In this document: one piece after another, positions 12,375 through 24,591 of the stretch
How positions within the stretch are numbered: the first letter of the stretch is position 1
How the letters are laid out: the number at the start of each line of letters is the position of its first letter
DNA from: Viola odorata
Taxonomy: Eukaryota > Streptophyta > Magnoliopsida > Malpighiales > Violaceae
DNA: 64,000 bases
Reading direction: 5' to 3'
Assembly: GCA_963691705.1 (NCBI GenBank)
Contig: OY829546.1
Span: 1,746,001 to 1,810,000 of the forward strand
Translations under genes and position numbers: made by a program
The notes under the pieces: model-generated
What the model saw: only the letters and a program-made list of their open reading frames with translations
Database searches by the model: none
What the model was told of the DNA's origin: nothing

Positions 12375-12810
12375 ATTCTCTGTTGAGATGGTTGGCTAGG
12401 TACCAGTTCCAATGTTTCTATTACTTTATTTTGCTGTTTAGATGATGAGAAATTTAGTATGTGCCATAGAAGAGTTTTAGTTTTTGCCGATTTATTTAGG
12501 AAAGAAAAGAAAAGAAAAACTTGTTGGGTTCTTTTATTTGGACCCTTTGTTTGAGGTTTGATCACTTATTATTTGCATAGGTGAATACAAGTCTGTGTCT
12601 CTTGAGTTTTTGCATAAAGGATAAGATAGTATGCTGTGTTTTTGTTCACTTTAGGAACATTATATGGTCATTTGTGTGACATCAATTTTTTGTATATACG
12701 ATGAGATTGAATAGCGTGCATTAATTAGAGCAAAAATTTGTTTAGCAGAGTATTGTATTGCAGTTGTTTATGTTGTGTTCTTCTTTTGTCTTGCCACGTT
12801 GAACTTGTCT

Positions 12811-13413
12811 ATGAAAGATGTGAACAGAGCAGTTCAGCTGATCAAGAAACAGATGGATGCTGGTGTGATGGGTGGTTTGAATGCAGGGGAGCTTACAAGG
12901 AGGTTCTGTTTTAATCTTGGATTGAAAACTCAAACCATAAAATCTGTGCAAGAAGCTGTGGAGAAATCTGAAGAGATTGATATAAGGAGGAACCCTAAAT
13001 TTGTCTTGGCTGGAATTATTTACACACTCACTCAGCTTTCCTCCTCTGATCAGAAGATGAATCTTAAAGGTGAGGATTAATTCCCCCTAATTTGTTAATA
13101 ATCTGGATTGAAGATTTTTCTGGATTGTGTTTTGTTAGTAATTAATTAACTAAACTAGTTCTCTTGAATCCTTAATTACTCCATTTTCTTGAATCCATAC
13201 CTTATATGGATAGTTTCAATCCTATTTACTTGATTGGTTGGGGATTACTAATTAAATTTGTGGGTTTTGGACATGATTCCAGATATATCAATGGCTACTG
13301 AAGTTGCAGAAGGGACAATAAAGTCATACAAGGACATCTATCCTCATGCTTCAAGGATTGTACCCAACTGGTTTGCTACAGAGGAGGATTTGAAGACTCT
13401 ATCCTGCCCTTGA
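12811..13413 (+). pseudogene. TFIIB: C-terminal fragment of transcription factor IIB
   Basis: Two exons, 12811-13069 and 13283-13413, encode the second cyclin fold of TFIIB: AGELTRRFCFNLGL, VQEAVEKSEEIDIRR, then [20 protein letters not shown] and a C-terminus [14 protein letters not shown]. The intron has gtgagg and ttccag borders and the frame joins cleanly (AAAG/AT). The zinc ribbon, B-finger and first cyclin fold are absent, and an Asn usual before SYKD is lost. It is the third captured fragment of the Pack-type element. It could be translated as a truncated protein, but transcription is unknown. Confidence 0.8.
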
Positions 13414-15034
13414 AAGGAAACCAATATGTGTCACTAACTAGCTTACTCTGCAATTTCTTGGGTTTGATTTTGTATATAATTGGATTGGGATTTGATGAGT
13501 TAGAACTTCCTTTTTCTCTGTTTAAGGGGGGAAAATGGCAATAGTTCCTAAATTGCAACTTGGAAAGGAATAGAAATAGAATGAATTTATTCAAAAAAAA
13601 TAAAAAATAGAATCAACTAATAATATTTTTCATCCCCTACTTATAAAAATTGTTTAATCTCATCCCCTAGTGTATTAATGTACACAAGATGCGATGTATA
13701 TGGGTGAAGGAAGTATGCAAAGTGAAAGAAATATTAGTGAAATGTTACTTATGATTGTAATTCGAAACTCAATAGCTAATAGTTTAATTATAAATATGTA
13801 ATTGTTGACCGAAGGGGTAATTTAATCCTATTTTGATGTTCATATTACCTCAAGAAAAAAATTTAAAAAGTTTTACGCAAATATATATATATATATAATA
13901 CTTGTATTATTTAATAAATAATTATTTACATTTTCTTTAGGTTACCATTACTTTTTTTGTTAATTAAAATATTTATAAGTTGACGATTTATCATAAAAAA
14001 TGTAACAAATTCACTAAAAAAATGTGATTATTCATCAAGTTTTTTATTTATTATGTGCCATTACATATTTCAAAAATATTGTATATTTTGATAAATCTAA
14101 AATAGAAATACCAATTATATCATTTAATATAAGATTGGATATCAATTAGTTAGTGACAATACTAAAATAAAAAATAAGATCCTAATATTTTAAATGTTTA
14201 GTAGAGTATTTTAATAATTGAACTATATGGTAAATATTGTAATGTTACTTACCAACTTTTATGTTTATTTGAATAATATGATGGAGTCAAAGTAGAAATT
14301 CATGTTACATTAATTTCTTAAAAAGTTTAAAAAATATTATTGATGTATTCACATAAAAAAATAACTCAATATGTAATAAATTAATGATGAATAGATAATT
14401 GTGATTTTATATATGTAAAATTTTAAAATAGTGCTCAATATTTAACTTTATTTAATAAAATGTTAATTATTTGTTTAAATAAATAGATTGATTTAAATAA
14501 TCTATATATATACTAAAAAATATTAATTTTAATGCTTGAAATAAATTGTGTCATTTATAGTTAAAAGGTTAAAATTGTAGCTTTTAGAAAATTATAGTTA
14601 AATTATTTGTTTAGAAACAAAGATTAAATTAAATAATGTAAATAAATAACACTAAAAATGATTGATGCCCTTTATAGTCATTTTACACTCAAACCATAGT
14701 TCTAAAAGCAGTGTTTACCAAACACCAAAAACAACTTCTCGTTTCCCACAGCACTTTTAAGAAATGTTTACCAAACAGCACACTGCTTTGCACAAAAGTG
14801 ATTTTCCCACAGCACTTTTACCCACAACACTTTTCGGACCAGAACCGGAACGCCAAACAGGCCCATAATGTATTTGGAATTGGATACAGCAAGCATTTCT
14901 CAGATCATTGGTCGACTAATGGCTAGAATTACAAAACTGCAGCGATCTTACTATTAAATATACAGGAAGATGATGTGAAACATATACATAAACATTCTCA
15001 ACTCTATAATTTAAGTAACAGTCTCCAGCAAATG

Positions 15035-17476
15035 TTATCTGGGTCCCGATAGCCGCACGGCAGAAAGGAAAGCATCACTGTTGCAGTCAGATGGTCCTGA
15101 GGAAGTGCCTTCCTCACTCGTGGATTTAAAGAGTCCTGAATAAAGTCGAGAACCCAACGGGGATGAAATCGGTGGCTGAGTAACATTGCAGAGACCTTCG
15201 AGCATTTGGACGACTTTGGTCATCGATGGCCTCAAAGACATCTCATCCTGTATACACCATAATGCAACCTTGACAGCTCTGGAGACCCTTTCATCAGATT
15301 CGTCTAGTTTCAGCTTTGAGTCGAGGATTTCTCTCAGTTTCCCCTCTTCCATCATCCTGAAGGCGAACGAAGGGAAATGGGATTTCTCAGAAGATTCTGA
15401 TGGCACGTAGTTTTTTCTTCCACCAATGATCTCGAGCAACAACATCCCGTAGCTATAAACATCACTTTTCTCAGATATAGCATAATTTGTGATCCACTCT
15501 GGTGCAAGGTAACCCCGGGTGCCTCTTAGAGTTGTGAAAACATGGCTTTGCTCTCGAGTCATCAGCTTAGCCAAGCCAAAATCCGAGACTTTGGCTAGGA
15601 AGTGATCATCAATTAGCACATTTTCAGGCTTGATGTCGCAATGAACGATCTTCACATCGCAGTCTTCATGGAGATAAGCAAGCCCCTTTGCTGTTCCCAA
15701 TGCGATACTGAATCTTGTTTCCCAATCCAACATGAACCCTTCTTTGTCTCTTCTGAAAATCCATTTTTCCAAAGAACCATTTGCCATAAACTCATATGCA
15801 AGCAGGCGATGAGATCCTTCAGCACAGTAGCCTTTTAACCTAACTAAGTGGTGATGATGGATACTACCAATGATGCTAACTTCGGCTCGGAATTCTTTCT
15901 TCCCCTGGCCAATGCCTTCCAACTTCTTCACTGCCAGTCGAGAACCATCTGGGAGAGCACCTTGATAAACAGAGCCAAATCCTCCCTGCCCAAGCTTAAC
16001 TGTGAAGTTATTAGTTGCAGTTGCGAGTTCCTTGTAAGTAAAGCGTATTGGCATCCCAGATAAACTCCCCAGGAAATTATCATCTTCTGAGGAGTCATGG
16101 GGGGATTCAGGTAATCTTTTCTTTCTCTTGTAGTATCTAAATGCCCCATAAAGGAGACCACCAATGAGAATTAATGTTGTGATAACTATTATCACAACAA
16201 TCGGAAAGCTTTTCTTGCCGCTGTCATCGGAACTTCTTCCATCATTGGAAACTTTGATATATGTAACATAACCTGACCCCATGTCAGAACTTTGGAAACT
16301 ACCTATTTCATCAAACAGGAAACAGTTCTGTGAACTGTTTTGATAGAACAATGTAAGGCAAGAGCAGTTATTCTGGCATGAGGATTTGCAGCCTTCCAAA
16401 TCAGTCTTCAAAGAGGGTGTAACAAACCCCAGTGCAAAATAATTGCCCACATCAGCAGCACTCACAAGCTGAGTAGAACTATTTGAGCCATCACAGGAAG
16501 AGACAATCCCCGTTTGACAGTTTGGGCGGGCAGCAAGAGCTGAAAGGCACTGGCACCTGTTATTACCAGAACAAGTAACATATGGACCACAAGCTTCTGG
16601 AGTACTGCATGTACCACCTGGAATTTTAGTCGGTGAAGCACTCGAAGAACCTCCACTATCAAGATCGTAGAAAGAAATAAAGCCATCATTTCCTAAAACC
16701 GCAATCCAAGTGGCATTTCCATCAGTATTGGTTGAGAAAACAAACTGCCAAAGTAACACCTTGTTTCCGTCATAGAACCTCCACGAATTTGCATTAAGAG
16801 AAGCCACAGTGACCTTCCCACCATCCTTGTTGGTGGTTTTCCGACTCTCGCTTTGCAAAGACCAATAAGTCTGTGGAATTCTGAAACCTGCCGAAAGAAC
16901 CATATCTCCAGACTTTATCTCCAGAATATAGGTCAACTTGGTGGAAGTAGGATCGCTAACAAGTTTCATTGCCTCCGAAAAATCCTGGCTTGATATAAGC
17001 GTATCAGTAGGATGGCTAAAACTTTGCCAAATCACTCCACTATCATTCCCAAGCAAAACCAGATTACCTGAATCCTCCAATACTATAGCAGAAACCCGTT
17101 CTCCACCAGTATCGGGTGCCCAAACTGTGTCTTTCCCCTTTTGCAAGGACACCTTACCGTCAGTGCTGAAGATGAATAGATCAGAATTTGAAACTGGGGA
17201 GCCTCTATTTCCGGACCATATAACTCGCTGGCTGCTCACATGCATTACAACTAATAGAAATCGTGTGACATCTGCAGTAATTGTGAATCCGAAACCAAAA
17301 CTCGTGTCGTTTGATAAGAGAAACATTCCACTTCTGTCAATCCAGTTCATTTGAGACCCTTGAAAAGGTTTATCAATCTTGTAGGTGCTTTGAAAGCCAG
17401 CCATACAGTAATGAGAAAGAAGGAGAAGTAACAATGAAATGGAGCTCAAAACGCGGAAGAAGCTCCAAAGCTCCAT
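15035..17476 (-). CDS. SD25: G-type lectin S-receptor-like Ser/Thr kinase, SD2-5 type
   Basis: A plasma-membrane receptor kinase in one uninterrupted 813-codon frame. Order: signal peptide (about 1-26, hydrophobic LSSISLLLLLLSHYCMA); bulb-type lectin domain about 40-165 (VIWSGNRGSPVS, LEDSGNLVLL, WQSFSHPTDTL); a Cys-rich EGF/PAN-like region about 285-405; one membrane span near 425-447 (PIVVIIVITTLILIGGLLYG); kinase about 490-760 with GQGGFGSVY, AVKKLE, DFGLAKL and GYLAPEW. The catalytic loop reads IVHCDIKPENV, Cys in place of the HRD Arg, so it is a non-RD kinase, as in its relatives. The tail is Ser/Gly-rich. Intronless, like SD2-5 genes generally. The ligand is unknown. A 5' UTR probably reaches beyond 17550. 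No damage seen. Confidence 0.93.
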   Translation of the reverse strand: MELWSFFRVLSSISLLLLLLSHYCMAGFQSTYKIDKPFQGSQMNWIDRSGMFLLSNDTSFGFGFTITADVTRFLLVVMHVSSQRVIWSGNRGSPVSNSDLFIFSTDGKVSLQKGKDTVWAPDTGGERVSAIVLEDSGNLVLLGNDSGVIWQSFSHPTDTLISSQDFSEAMKLVSDPTSTKLTYILEIKSGDMVLSAGFRIPQTYWSLQSESRKTTNKDGGKVTVASLNANSWRFYDGNKVLLWQFVFSTNTDGNATWIAVLGNDGFISFYDLDSGGSSSASPTKIPGGTCSTPEACGPYVTCSGNNRCQCLSALAARPNCQTGIVSSCDGSNSSTQLVSAADVGNYFALGFVTPSLKTDLEGCKSSCQNNCSCLTLFYQNSSQNCFLFDEIGSFQSSDMGSGYVTYIKVSNDGRSSDDSGKKSFPIVVIIVITTLILIGGLLYGAFRYYKRKKRLPESPHDSSEDDNFLGSLSGMPIRFTYKELATATNNFTVKLGQGGFGSVYQGALPDGSRLAVKKLEGIGQGKKEFRAEVSIIGSIHHHHLVRLKGYCAEGSHRLLAYEFMANGSLEKWIFRRDKEGFMLDWETRFSIALGTAKGLAYLHEDCDVKIVHCDIKPENVLIDDHFLAKVSDFGLAKLMTREQSHVFTTLRGTRGYLAPEWITNYAISEKSDVYSYGMLLLEIIGGRKNYVPSESSEKSHFPSFAFRMMEEGKLREILDSKLKLDESDERVSRAVKVALWCIQDEMSLRPSMTKVVQMLEGLCNVTQPPISSPLGSRLYSGLFKSTSEEGTSSGPSDCNSDAFLSAVRLSGPR

Positions 17477-18540
17477 CTAATTTAACTACAGAGGTAGGTC
17501 AGCAGGAGAAAGAAAAGTTATACCTAGTGGAAAGAAAGAAAGGGGAATTCAGTCCTAAATGAAGAAGGACGCAAAGAAATGAACCAAACCAAATACCAAA
17601 CTCACAAAGTTGAAAATCAGTTCTATTACATTACAAAACATCTTAAACTGATAACTCCAAAATTCAGGAAATTCTGAGAAAACAGGACATAAAAGGCTAG
17701 AGAACAACGATGATTGGAAGTGTGGAAGGAAAAACATCCTCAAACCTCTTTACATCTGAACTAGGCAACCAAAAACGTACACTTGGTCTTAATTACTACA
17801 GGAAAAATAGGACAAAACTTTAGCGAAGAAAACAAGGAGACAAGGTACCCTCAATCGCTGAATTCTTCCCACACAACTCTAGAACACCAAAATTGCAAAC
17901 AATCCTCATTTCAACATTCATTCAAAATAAGGCAAGAATTCACAGAAGAGAACCAAACTGGTGCGTACCTTTCAGTTAGTACTATTGTTGTGCAAGAGGA
18001 GACAGACATCGTGGGAAAAGAAGGAGAAGAAGGATGGGTTCATTTTATCTGGACCATAATAAATTGAGACGAAAGAAACCAGTTGAGATGTATTATGTGA
18101 AAAAGATGGGCAGAGGCCAAATTGAGGAGAAAGTGAAGTTTCCTACTTCAAGGGCAACTAATTAATTAATGGAAAGAAAGAGAGACGTGTGAGCGAGGAG
18201 GAGATGAATTAGCACCTAGCAGAACGGTATCGGCTGGCTGGTAGCTCCTCCCTCACCTCATTTTTGCAGAAAAAAGTGGATTTGAGGACATGGGTCGCCG
18301 GACTTTCGTGAAAAAAATGGTTGTAAGAAGGGTTATGTCATGGAGTTTGGAAGTTTGGAAAGATCTGAGACTGAGTTCTGTTTCTTGAGTTTCAAATCAA
18401 GGTAGTTCAGCAACTGTCCAAAAGTATTTAATGGTTTTTAATTTTACATGGAGTGACAGATCCCAATAATTCCTTTGCCCACCTCATTTCCACTTGTTTC
18501 ACGCGACTTCTTTTTCTTTTGTTTTTTTCTAAATAAAAAA
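17477..18540. other. 5' UTR and promoter region of the receptor kinase
   Basis: No coding frame with family resemblance. The part nearest 17477 should be the 5' UTR of the minus-strand kinase gene; purine-rich DNA continues to about 18.2 kb. Nothing else can be supported. Confidence 0.45.
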
Positions 18541-18972
18541 TAGGCTAATTGTTCATTTTAGTCCTTACATTTATCTAAAATTCTAAAATTATCCTTATAT
18601 TTATCTTTGGCCGAAATTGATCCTCATATTTGTATATTGGGTGAAATCAGTCTAATTTATTTTAAAAATTTATTTTAAAAAAATTCAGAAAAATATGTTT
18701 ATTTACTAATATCCTATATGACATGGTGAGAATAATAATAAAAAGTTTTTTTTCTTATCTTTGTTGTTAATCTCATGTAGGGTTTTAATTAAGAATAATA
18801 TTTTTTTGGATTTTTGAAAAATAAAAATTAATTAAATTAAATTAATTTGGCTGATTTCAATCAATTATACGAACTAGTCAATTATATAAACATGAGCCAA
18901 AAACAAATATAAGGATTAATTTTAAAATTTTAGACTAATGTAGGGATTAAAATGAATGTTTAGCCTAAAATC
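18541..18972. mobile_element. MITE-like inverted-repeat element
   Basis: About 430 bp with inverted ends: TAGGCTAATTGTTCATTTTA at the left and, on the opposite strand, TTAGGCTAAACATTCATTTT at the right. The similarity continues inward for roughly 90 bp. Very AT-rich, no coding capacity. I could not find a clear target duplication, so the superfamily is open. Confidence 0.65.
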
Positions 18973-19283
18973 ATTTAATTACTTTGTGTGATGGGCGATG
19001 GGGAAATTAATGACAGTTAGGAGAGTAGTAGTTGAATGCAAAGCCACCTGGCACCAACTCACCGCTGCTTTTTGCAAATTGATCCCTCTGGTCCCACCCA
19101 TTTCTTCTTAGCGAATGTTCCATAATCCTTCCTTACAGAGTAATTGGACAAATCAAATCCGACCACATGAAAACCTTAATTATAACTCTTGTTTTTTTAT
19201 TCCATTTAACAGCTAATAACATAATTAAGCTCAATATCTCTCCTAATTAACCTAAGGAGGTGATTGGTATAGAAATCACACAT

Positions 19284-19498
19284 GAATTCAGTTCATTGTA
19301 ACTGAAATCATGATAAATTTTATGATTGTTATGATGTTTTAAAATATAATTCAATTCACAATGAACTGAATCTGAAAAATTAAAAAATGTGAATTCAGTT
19401 CATTGTAACTGAAATCATGATAAATTTTATGATTGTTATGATGTTTTAAAATATAATTCAATTTACAATGAACTGAATCTGAAAAATTAAAAAATGTG
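19284..19498 (+). repeat. 107-bp tandem duplication inside the Harbinger-like element
   Basis: Two nearly identical copies (19284-19390 and 19391-19498) begin with GAATTCAGTTCATTGTAACT and end AAAAAATGTG. Each copy itself carries an inverted pair, GAATTCAGTTCATTGT and its complement ACAATGAACTGAAT, so it can fold back on itself. Confidence 0.85.
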
Positions 19499-19583
19499 GA
19501 AATTCTTGCACTTGTTGAGGAATTCAATCAGCTTTTAAATTATTAATTATACTATTACGAAATTAGCCTCCTTACTCTCCCGC

Positions 19584-19922
19584 ATGTCCGCAATCGGAGT
19601 CAGTTTCTATGGCGCTCACCGCATGTCCGCCTTACTCTCCAACCTCTCCCACGGTGCCGACTATGGCTCCGACCACCGCGTCTCCTCCGCGCTCCACGAC
19701 TGGTTCTCCAACTTCGGCGATGCGGTGGACGAGATCCGCGAAAAACGGAGCTATTTTTTCCCTTTCACGCTTCTCCTCCGTCTCTCGGCGAGCGTGGTGG
19801 CCCAGTCCGGTGTTGTTTCAACGACGAAGATGATGGGGGCTGGAAAACGATGGATAGAAATAAAAAAGAGGGGATGTTGCGGCTGTGCAGATAAAGCAAA
19901 TGGGTTTGTTTTTACTTTTTAG
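19584..19922 (+). pseudogene. Captured GC-rich gene fragment of unknown origin
   Basis: A 112-codon frame in markedly GC-richer DNA than its surroundings. It reads SALLSNLSHGADYGSDHRVS, then SALHDWFSNFGDAVDEIRE, after which composition and sense fade. The first 60 or so codons look like a piece of a real soluble protein; I do not recognise the family. Placement inside a TIR element suggests capture from a host gene. An overlapping frame starting at 19609 looks less natural. Confidence 0.4.
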
Positions 19923-20550
19923 GGTTCCTTCTTCTTTTTTAATTAAATGAAAGATATGGCCCAAGAAACTAAATAGGCCCAACAAAAATATTACTGGGTT
20001 ACTTAAAGAAAATACTAACATGTTTTTTTCTTTTATAAATAAATAAATACGACACATATATAATTATTAATTTATTTTAATTTGCATCATTTATTTAAAA
20101 TAATGATTATATGGATTATGCAACATGCTCGTTCATCATTTTATATAGAGGAAAAAATCATTTTCTTACTTAAATGAAAAATAAAGTAATAGATATTATT
20201 TACGAATTTGTATATATAGAAGAAAATAAAAATTATGGTTATTTTCACAGTTTTAGTTTAAGAGTAATATGGTAAAATAATCAAAATGAGTTTATTTTTA
20301 TAAGTCTTGTACTAATCTATAAAAATTGTAAATTTTAATTTAGAGGTATAATGGTCAAATAAGTAAAATGAAATCATTTCTTAACGATACCAAACAATGT
20401 GTTCATTTCAAATTCAATTGAATTCTTTCAATTTTATGTGGTTATACCAATCATTAAAATTCATTCATTAATTCAATTCAATTGAATTCTAATTGAATTG
20501 AATTAATGAAATGAATTGAACTCTAACAAGATTTGATACCAAACACCCCC

Positions 20551-21951
20551 TAAAAAATCTTCTAAACTGATTTTGTAACAAACACTGATATCCTTGTAAT
20601 TCTGATGTGGAAACTAATTTGACTGACTTTAACAAATCATGCTTCCAACAGGTACACACATCTCTCTCAAATTTTCAGTTTTTATTTTGTGTGTGGCCAA
20701 ATCAATGTTTTTGTGCTCCAAAAACTATTGTCACACTAATATCAAAAGTTGAGTTAAGCTAATATATAATTACTAAAATATCTTACCACATTAAATAGCA
20801 ACAACAATAAAATCTCATGCCATAATATTTGCAAACATATCAAAACACTTGTTAAATAATAAAGTACTTCATATTTTAATTATTAAGTACTCTGATAAAT
20901 ACTTAACTATTAACACATAAAATATCATTAGATTTTTTTTTTAATGAACGAAATTATTTAAAGCAAAAATCTGGAAAATGTACTTAATATTTTAATTTTC
21001 AATCATAATATAAAAAAGTAAGTAGACGAAACAAGAATCTAAACCACAAGAAAGCACAAAAGTGCTCAATAGGGCACCCAGTCGTTCTCTTCTATCAACC
21101 TATCCACCACAAAAAGGACATCAATTATCGGGAGAGATTTGAGATATGAAGGTCCGTACTTCTGCAGCCAGTATGCCATTCATGTCCTGACGCAACTGCT
21201 GAAATATAATTTGTAAAATCATTCTCTCATTGGAAACTACAGGACATGGAGTCAAGCAAGATCATGAAAGTTAAAAGAAATTGCCATGAAAGAAAATGAA
21301 AAGAGTTTATGAATTCAAATGTTCTTCTCGAGGGCATTTATATATTGTTACTATATGCAATACAGGATTTTTTAGGAGGTAATAAGTTCAAATCACCTTA
21401 TCAAAAATAAAAATAAAATGGCAGCACCTTGAATTTTCAAAAAAAAATTATAACTTTCAAGCTCAACATCTTTTTAATATAGTTCAGGAGGCCTTGATCC
21501 AATAATTCATTGGATCATTACAAATGATACACCTACCAGCAAGGTCACTGCGGAGCCTCGAAAAAAAGAAATCATGGTTCATTTACTCTCTTAAAGTTCA
21601 AATCAAACTATATTCAACTTCTAAATCAACCATAAAAAAGTAGGAAAATGCAAAGTCCGCTGCATAGTTTTATAATAACTTATAAAACCTCCGTACCTAA
21701 ATAATTGACACTTTTTTACTGATTTTTTTGGTACTCATGTACTTATCATTTTATCTTTTACGAAACATATATTTTATAAAAATGATAAATTAATTTGAGT
21801 AAAAACTAGGATAAAAATGAAACAACGTGAAATAAAATAAGATTAAAGATTATTGTTTTAAATTTTGCTACCATTTAAAAATGTTACAGAGAGAGTAACA
21901 AGTATTGAAACACCCGAGAGAATGAAAAACTGTATCAAGTTCACAATTCTC
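20551..21951. other. AT-rich spacer
   Basis: No gene, RNA or repeat that I can support. Frames are short and low-complexity. Confidence 0.5.
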
Positions 21952-22791
21952 AACCAAAATTTTAGGTTTGGATATTGAGTATGAAGAAAAACCATGTGGG
22001 GAGAGTCAACACATTTTAGGATCCGATTAAATTCGAATAAAATTAATCACAATTGATAAAATACTTGGTGGTATATATAAAGAAATAGGCTGCATGCGTA
22101 TTGGCTCGTAAAGTATTAGTTATTCCTCAATCAGTAATAATTTTTAGTATAACTCTACGAAAAACCACTAAATAATTAACAATAACGAAATGCTTCTTCA
22201 ATATTAAAAAAATTATTTGAGTTCCTACTTCGTAACTTAATTTGTTGATGTAACGTCATTAGTAGGTTAAAAAAGTTAGGTTCCTGTTAGGAATCAAACA
22301 TAAATTGATAAAAAAAAAATCAAATAATTTTAAGATTAATGTTTAAAAAAAAAGAAAATCACTTATTATAAATTAATTATAAAAAATTATTTGTTTATCA
22401 TTTTTTTATAAATAGAGGTGAGATTTCAACTTGAGTTTAAGTCCAAGTCCGAGTCCTTACTGGTACCTTTATCACCAGCCAAACAACTTAATTAAGTATC
22501 TTGAGTTTATTAAATTCTAATAATATCTTTTCAATACGTAATAACTAAAATTATATTTTAGTTAATTTTTTTTAAATTGTTAGTTTATTTTAATAAACCG
22601 TAATTTTTTGATGTAATCTTAATTGAAGAGTGTATTACTTCAAATAATTAGGTGCGGGACTCAATCAATCATATTTTTTTAATGTTGGTAAAATATTCAA
22701 TTAAAATTTGTAGTTCTTTGATATAAATTAATTAAGTTACACTCTTATCTTTTTAATAACATAAATACAAGTTAGAAAACTCAAACCTAAT
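21952..22791 (+). repeat. 840-bp dispersed repeat, copy 1 (partner at 62515-63354)
   Basis: Begins AACCAAAATTTTAGGTTTGG and ends AGAAAACTCAAACCTAAT. A copy of the same length and orientation lies at 62515-63354; reading along both I noticed one difference (cATGTGG against cACGTGG near the start). It has no coding frame, no TG...CA termini and no inverted ends. Its nature (unclassified transposon or recent segmental copy) is unknown. Confidence 0.9.
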
Positions 22792-24591
22792 ACCGGACTT
22801 TTTAGTCTCGTAAGAACTACCAATAAACTACTCCAAAGAACAAAAAATGACAGTTAAAAAAATTCAGAGGGAGTACCTCTAAATTATAAGTGAAATTTCC
22901 CATTTTTTTTATCCAAGTAGGTACGTCACCCAATATTTTTCTGTGTTTACCAATTTGGCAAGCATAGACTAATTGAATATATGAAATTAATGTTGCTTTG
23001 GGCTATTGGTGATTGAACCATTATGCCTGCCTTGCTTGGTTTTTTAAAGATACGTGGCTTCAATAACATTCTTCGTGTATAACTTGTTCGCCATGATGTT
23101 GTTTTTTTCACTTCATTGGACTGTGGTTTTGGCTTGCAATGAAAACAAAATGAGTTAAATAACCAATTTTGTCATTCTTGGGTTAAAATATATTTTTTCC
23201 CATGAAAAAACTAATGCACTGTAACAACACATAATTAATTACAGATAGACAGACCCAGAATAGAAATTACGTGGTTCGGCAAATGGTGTTTACTCTACTT
23301 GCAAAATAACCAAGACAATTCTACTATGATGAAAAGAGAGAATGTAAATCATAATAATTAACCCTAATTTTCTTCAAGTCCCCTATATGTCAAAGCCGAA
23401 ATTATAAGGTTTCCGCTATTAAAATAGACATCAATGAATATTAAGTCTTAGTCGTATCGTGAGTTTATTGGGACAGGTCAATAGTTAAATTCATAGGAAA
23501 ACTTCAATATACACTAATACAGTATGTGCATTGAAAATTAAGAGATTTTGAAGAAATTAGTGTATTTTTAGTAATTGTTCCATTAAAAAATTAAATAGTA
23601 AGTAAAAATCGACTTTAACACTGCATGAAAATATTAAAAAGAAGAGAGAAGAGGCTAATTTGTTGAGTAACAAATAATTATTCAGGATCTCTTAAAATGT
23701 CACATTTGTATACTTGTAAGTAAACCAAAGAAAAAGAAACAATTGGCCGATATTTTTTGTTTTAAACAATGGAAATAAATATAAATGTTGGGCCTACCTA
23801 CCGTGCTACCGTCCTCATGGAGCTATTGCCATTTGCTACACGCATATTACACGTGATGAAGCAGGTTATTTCTTAGAGCTTGATGTGGCTTGAAAGTCAA
23901 TACATATAATGCCGAACCTAGGTCACCTGTCGGCCTGATATTTGGCTTCTCCCATGTCTATAATTAATAATTGAAGTTCTTCAAAGTTCAACCTACGAGG
24001 CTACGACCGCCAAAGATTTGCTTCCTTTTGTTTTTTCCCCCCCAAGAATTTCTGCCGCTCCCTTTGCCTTCCAGAGATTTTGAATCTTTGATATTGCTGA
24101 GAGCTTGTTGGGCTTGGCGTTTGTGTCGGCCCAATCATTTGTAAAGCCCAGCCCTATCACGAAATGAGCCATATGGCCCATCTTGAAAGCAAAAAGGATA
24201 AGAAGAGGCAGAAACAAAATACGAATATATATTACGAGAGACGCATCCTTAGCTCTGAGAATATATGCTTACAATAATCTAAGATACACAAACCGTATAC
24301 AAACTTGTGAAGTGAGATCACCAGTCAGGCTCCTATTGTTAACGAATACAAAATGCACGCATATAGTCTTAATAGTTAGCATCTATCCATCTGCAATTCT
24401 ACCACCGCAGAAGTGTCGGTTGCCGAAATTTCATCACCTCAGGTTGAATTTTCTGAACAGCACAACCCATGAGATGCAAGTCAGATCAGTGTCTCGCGTA
24501 GCTCCTCTTTCCATTCCAAAGTGGCACAACCATCCCTCGAAATGCAACGCCAAATTTACTTTGCATCTTCAAGGCATCGCCCAATCCAATC
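22792..24591. other. AT-rich spacer with a possible retrotransposon-LTR remnant
   Basis: No gene is visible. Near 23270 the phrase ACGTGGTTCGGC, common in plant Copia-type LTRs, occurs after TGTAACAACACA at about 23220, but I cannot find the paired LTR, so this remains a hint only. The last few hundred bases should be the 3' flank of the pseudogene that follows. Confidence 0.35.

Larger units (their letters stand above)
10740..14864. mobile_element. Pack-type DNA transposon carrying fragments of three host genes
   Basis: A unit of about 4.1 kb bounded by matching inverted ends: GTGCCTGTTTGGCA at 10740 and, on the other strand, GGGCCTGTTTGGCG ending at 14864. Both flanks show ATA next to the ends, a possible 3-bp target duplication. 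Subterminal sequence near both ends repeats GTTTGGTAAACA and CAAAGCACTT-like words. No transposase frame is visible. Inside, all on the plus strand, are exon fragments of a JMJ17-type demethylase, VTC2 and TFIIB, with much of their intron structure, followed by about 1.1 kb of very AT-rich DNA (13.6-14.7 kb). A related terminus occurs at 39.55 kb. Superfamily is uncertain: the TIR resembles PIF/Harbinger or hAT ends, but the target duplication is not typical. Confidence 0.65.
19256..20550. mobile_element. PIF/Harbinger-like element with a captured GC-rich fragment
   Basis: A 1295-bp element with inverted ends GGAGGTGATTGGTATAG (left) and GGGGGTGTTTGGTATCA (right, opposite strand), flanked by the trinucleotide TAA at 19253-19255 and 20551-20553. 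A TAA/TTA duplication with a GGG...GTTTGG end is typical of PIF/Harbinger and Tourist elements. The interior has a 107-bp tandem repeat at the left, a GC-rich coding-like block (19584-19850) and AT-rich DNA. No transposase is visible. Confidence 0.75.

Noticed and set aside
23210..23300. Solo Copia-type LTR
   Set aside because: Only the phrase ACGTGGTTCGGC suggests it; no paired terminus or target duplication was found.
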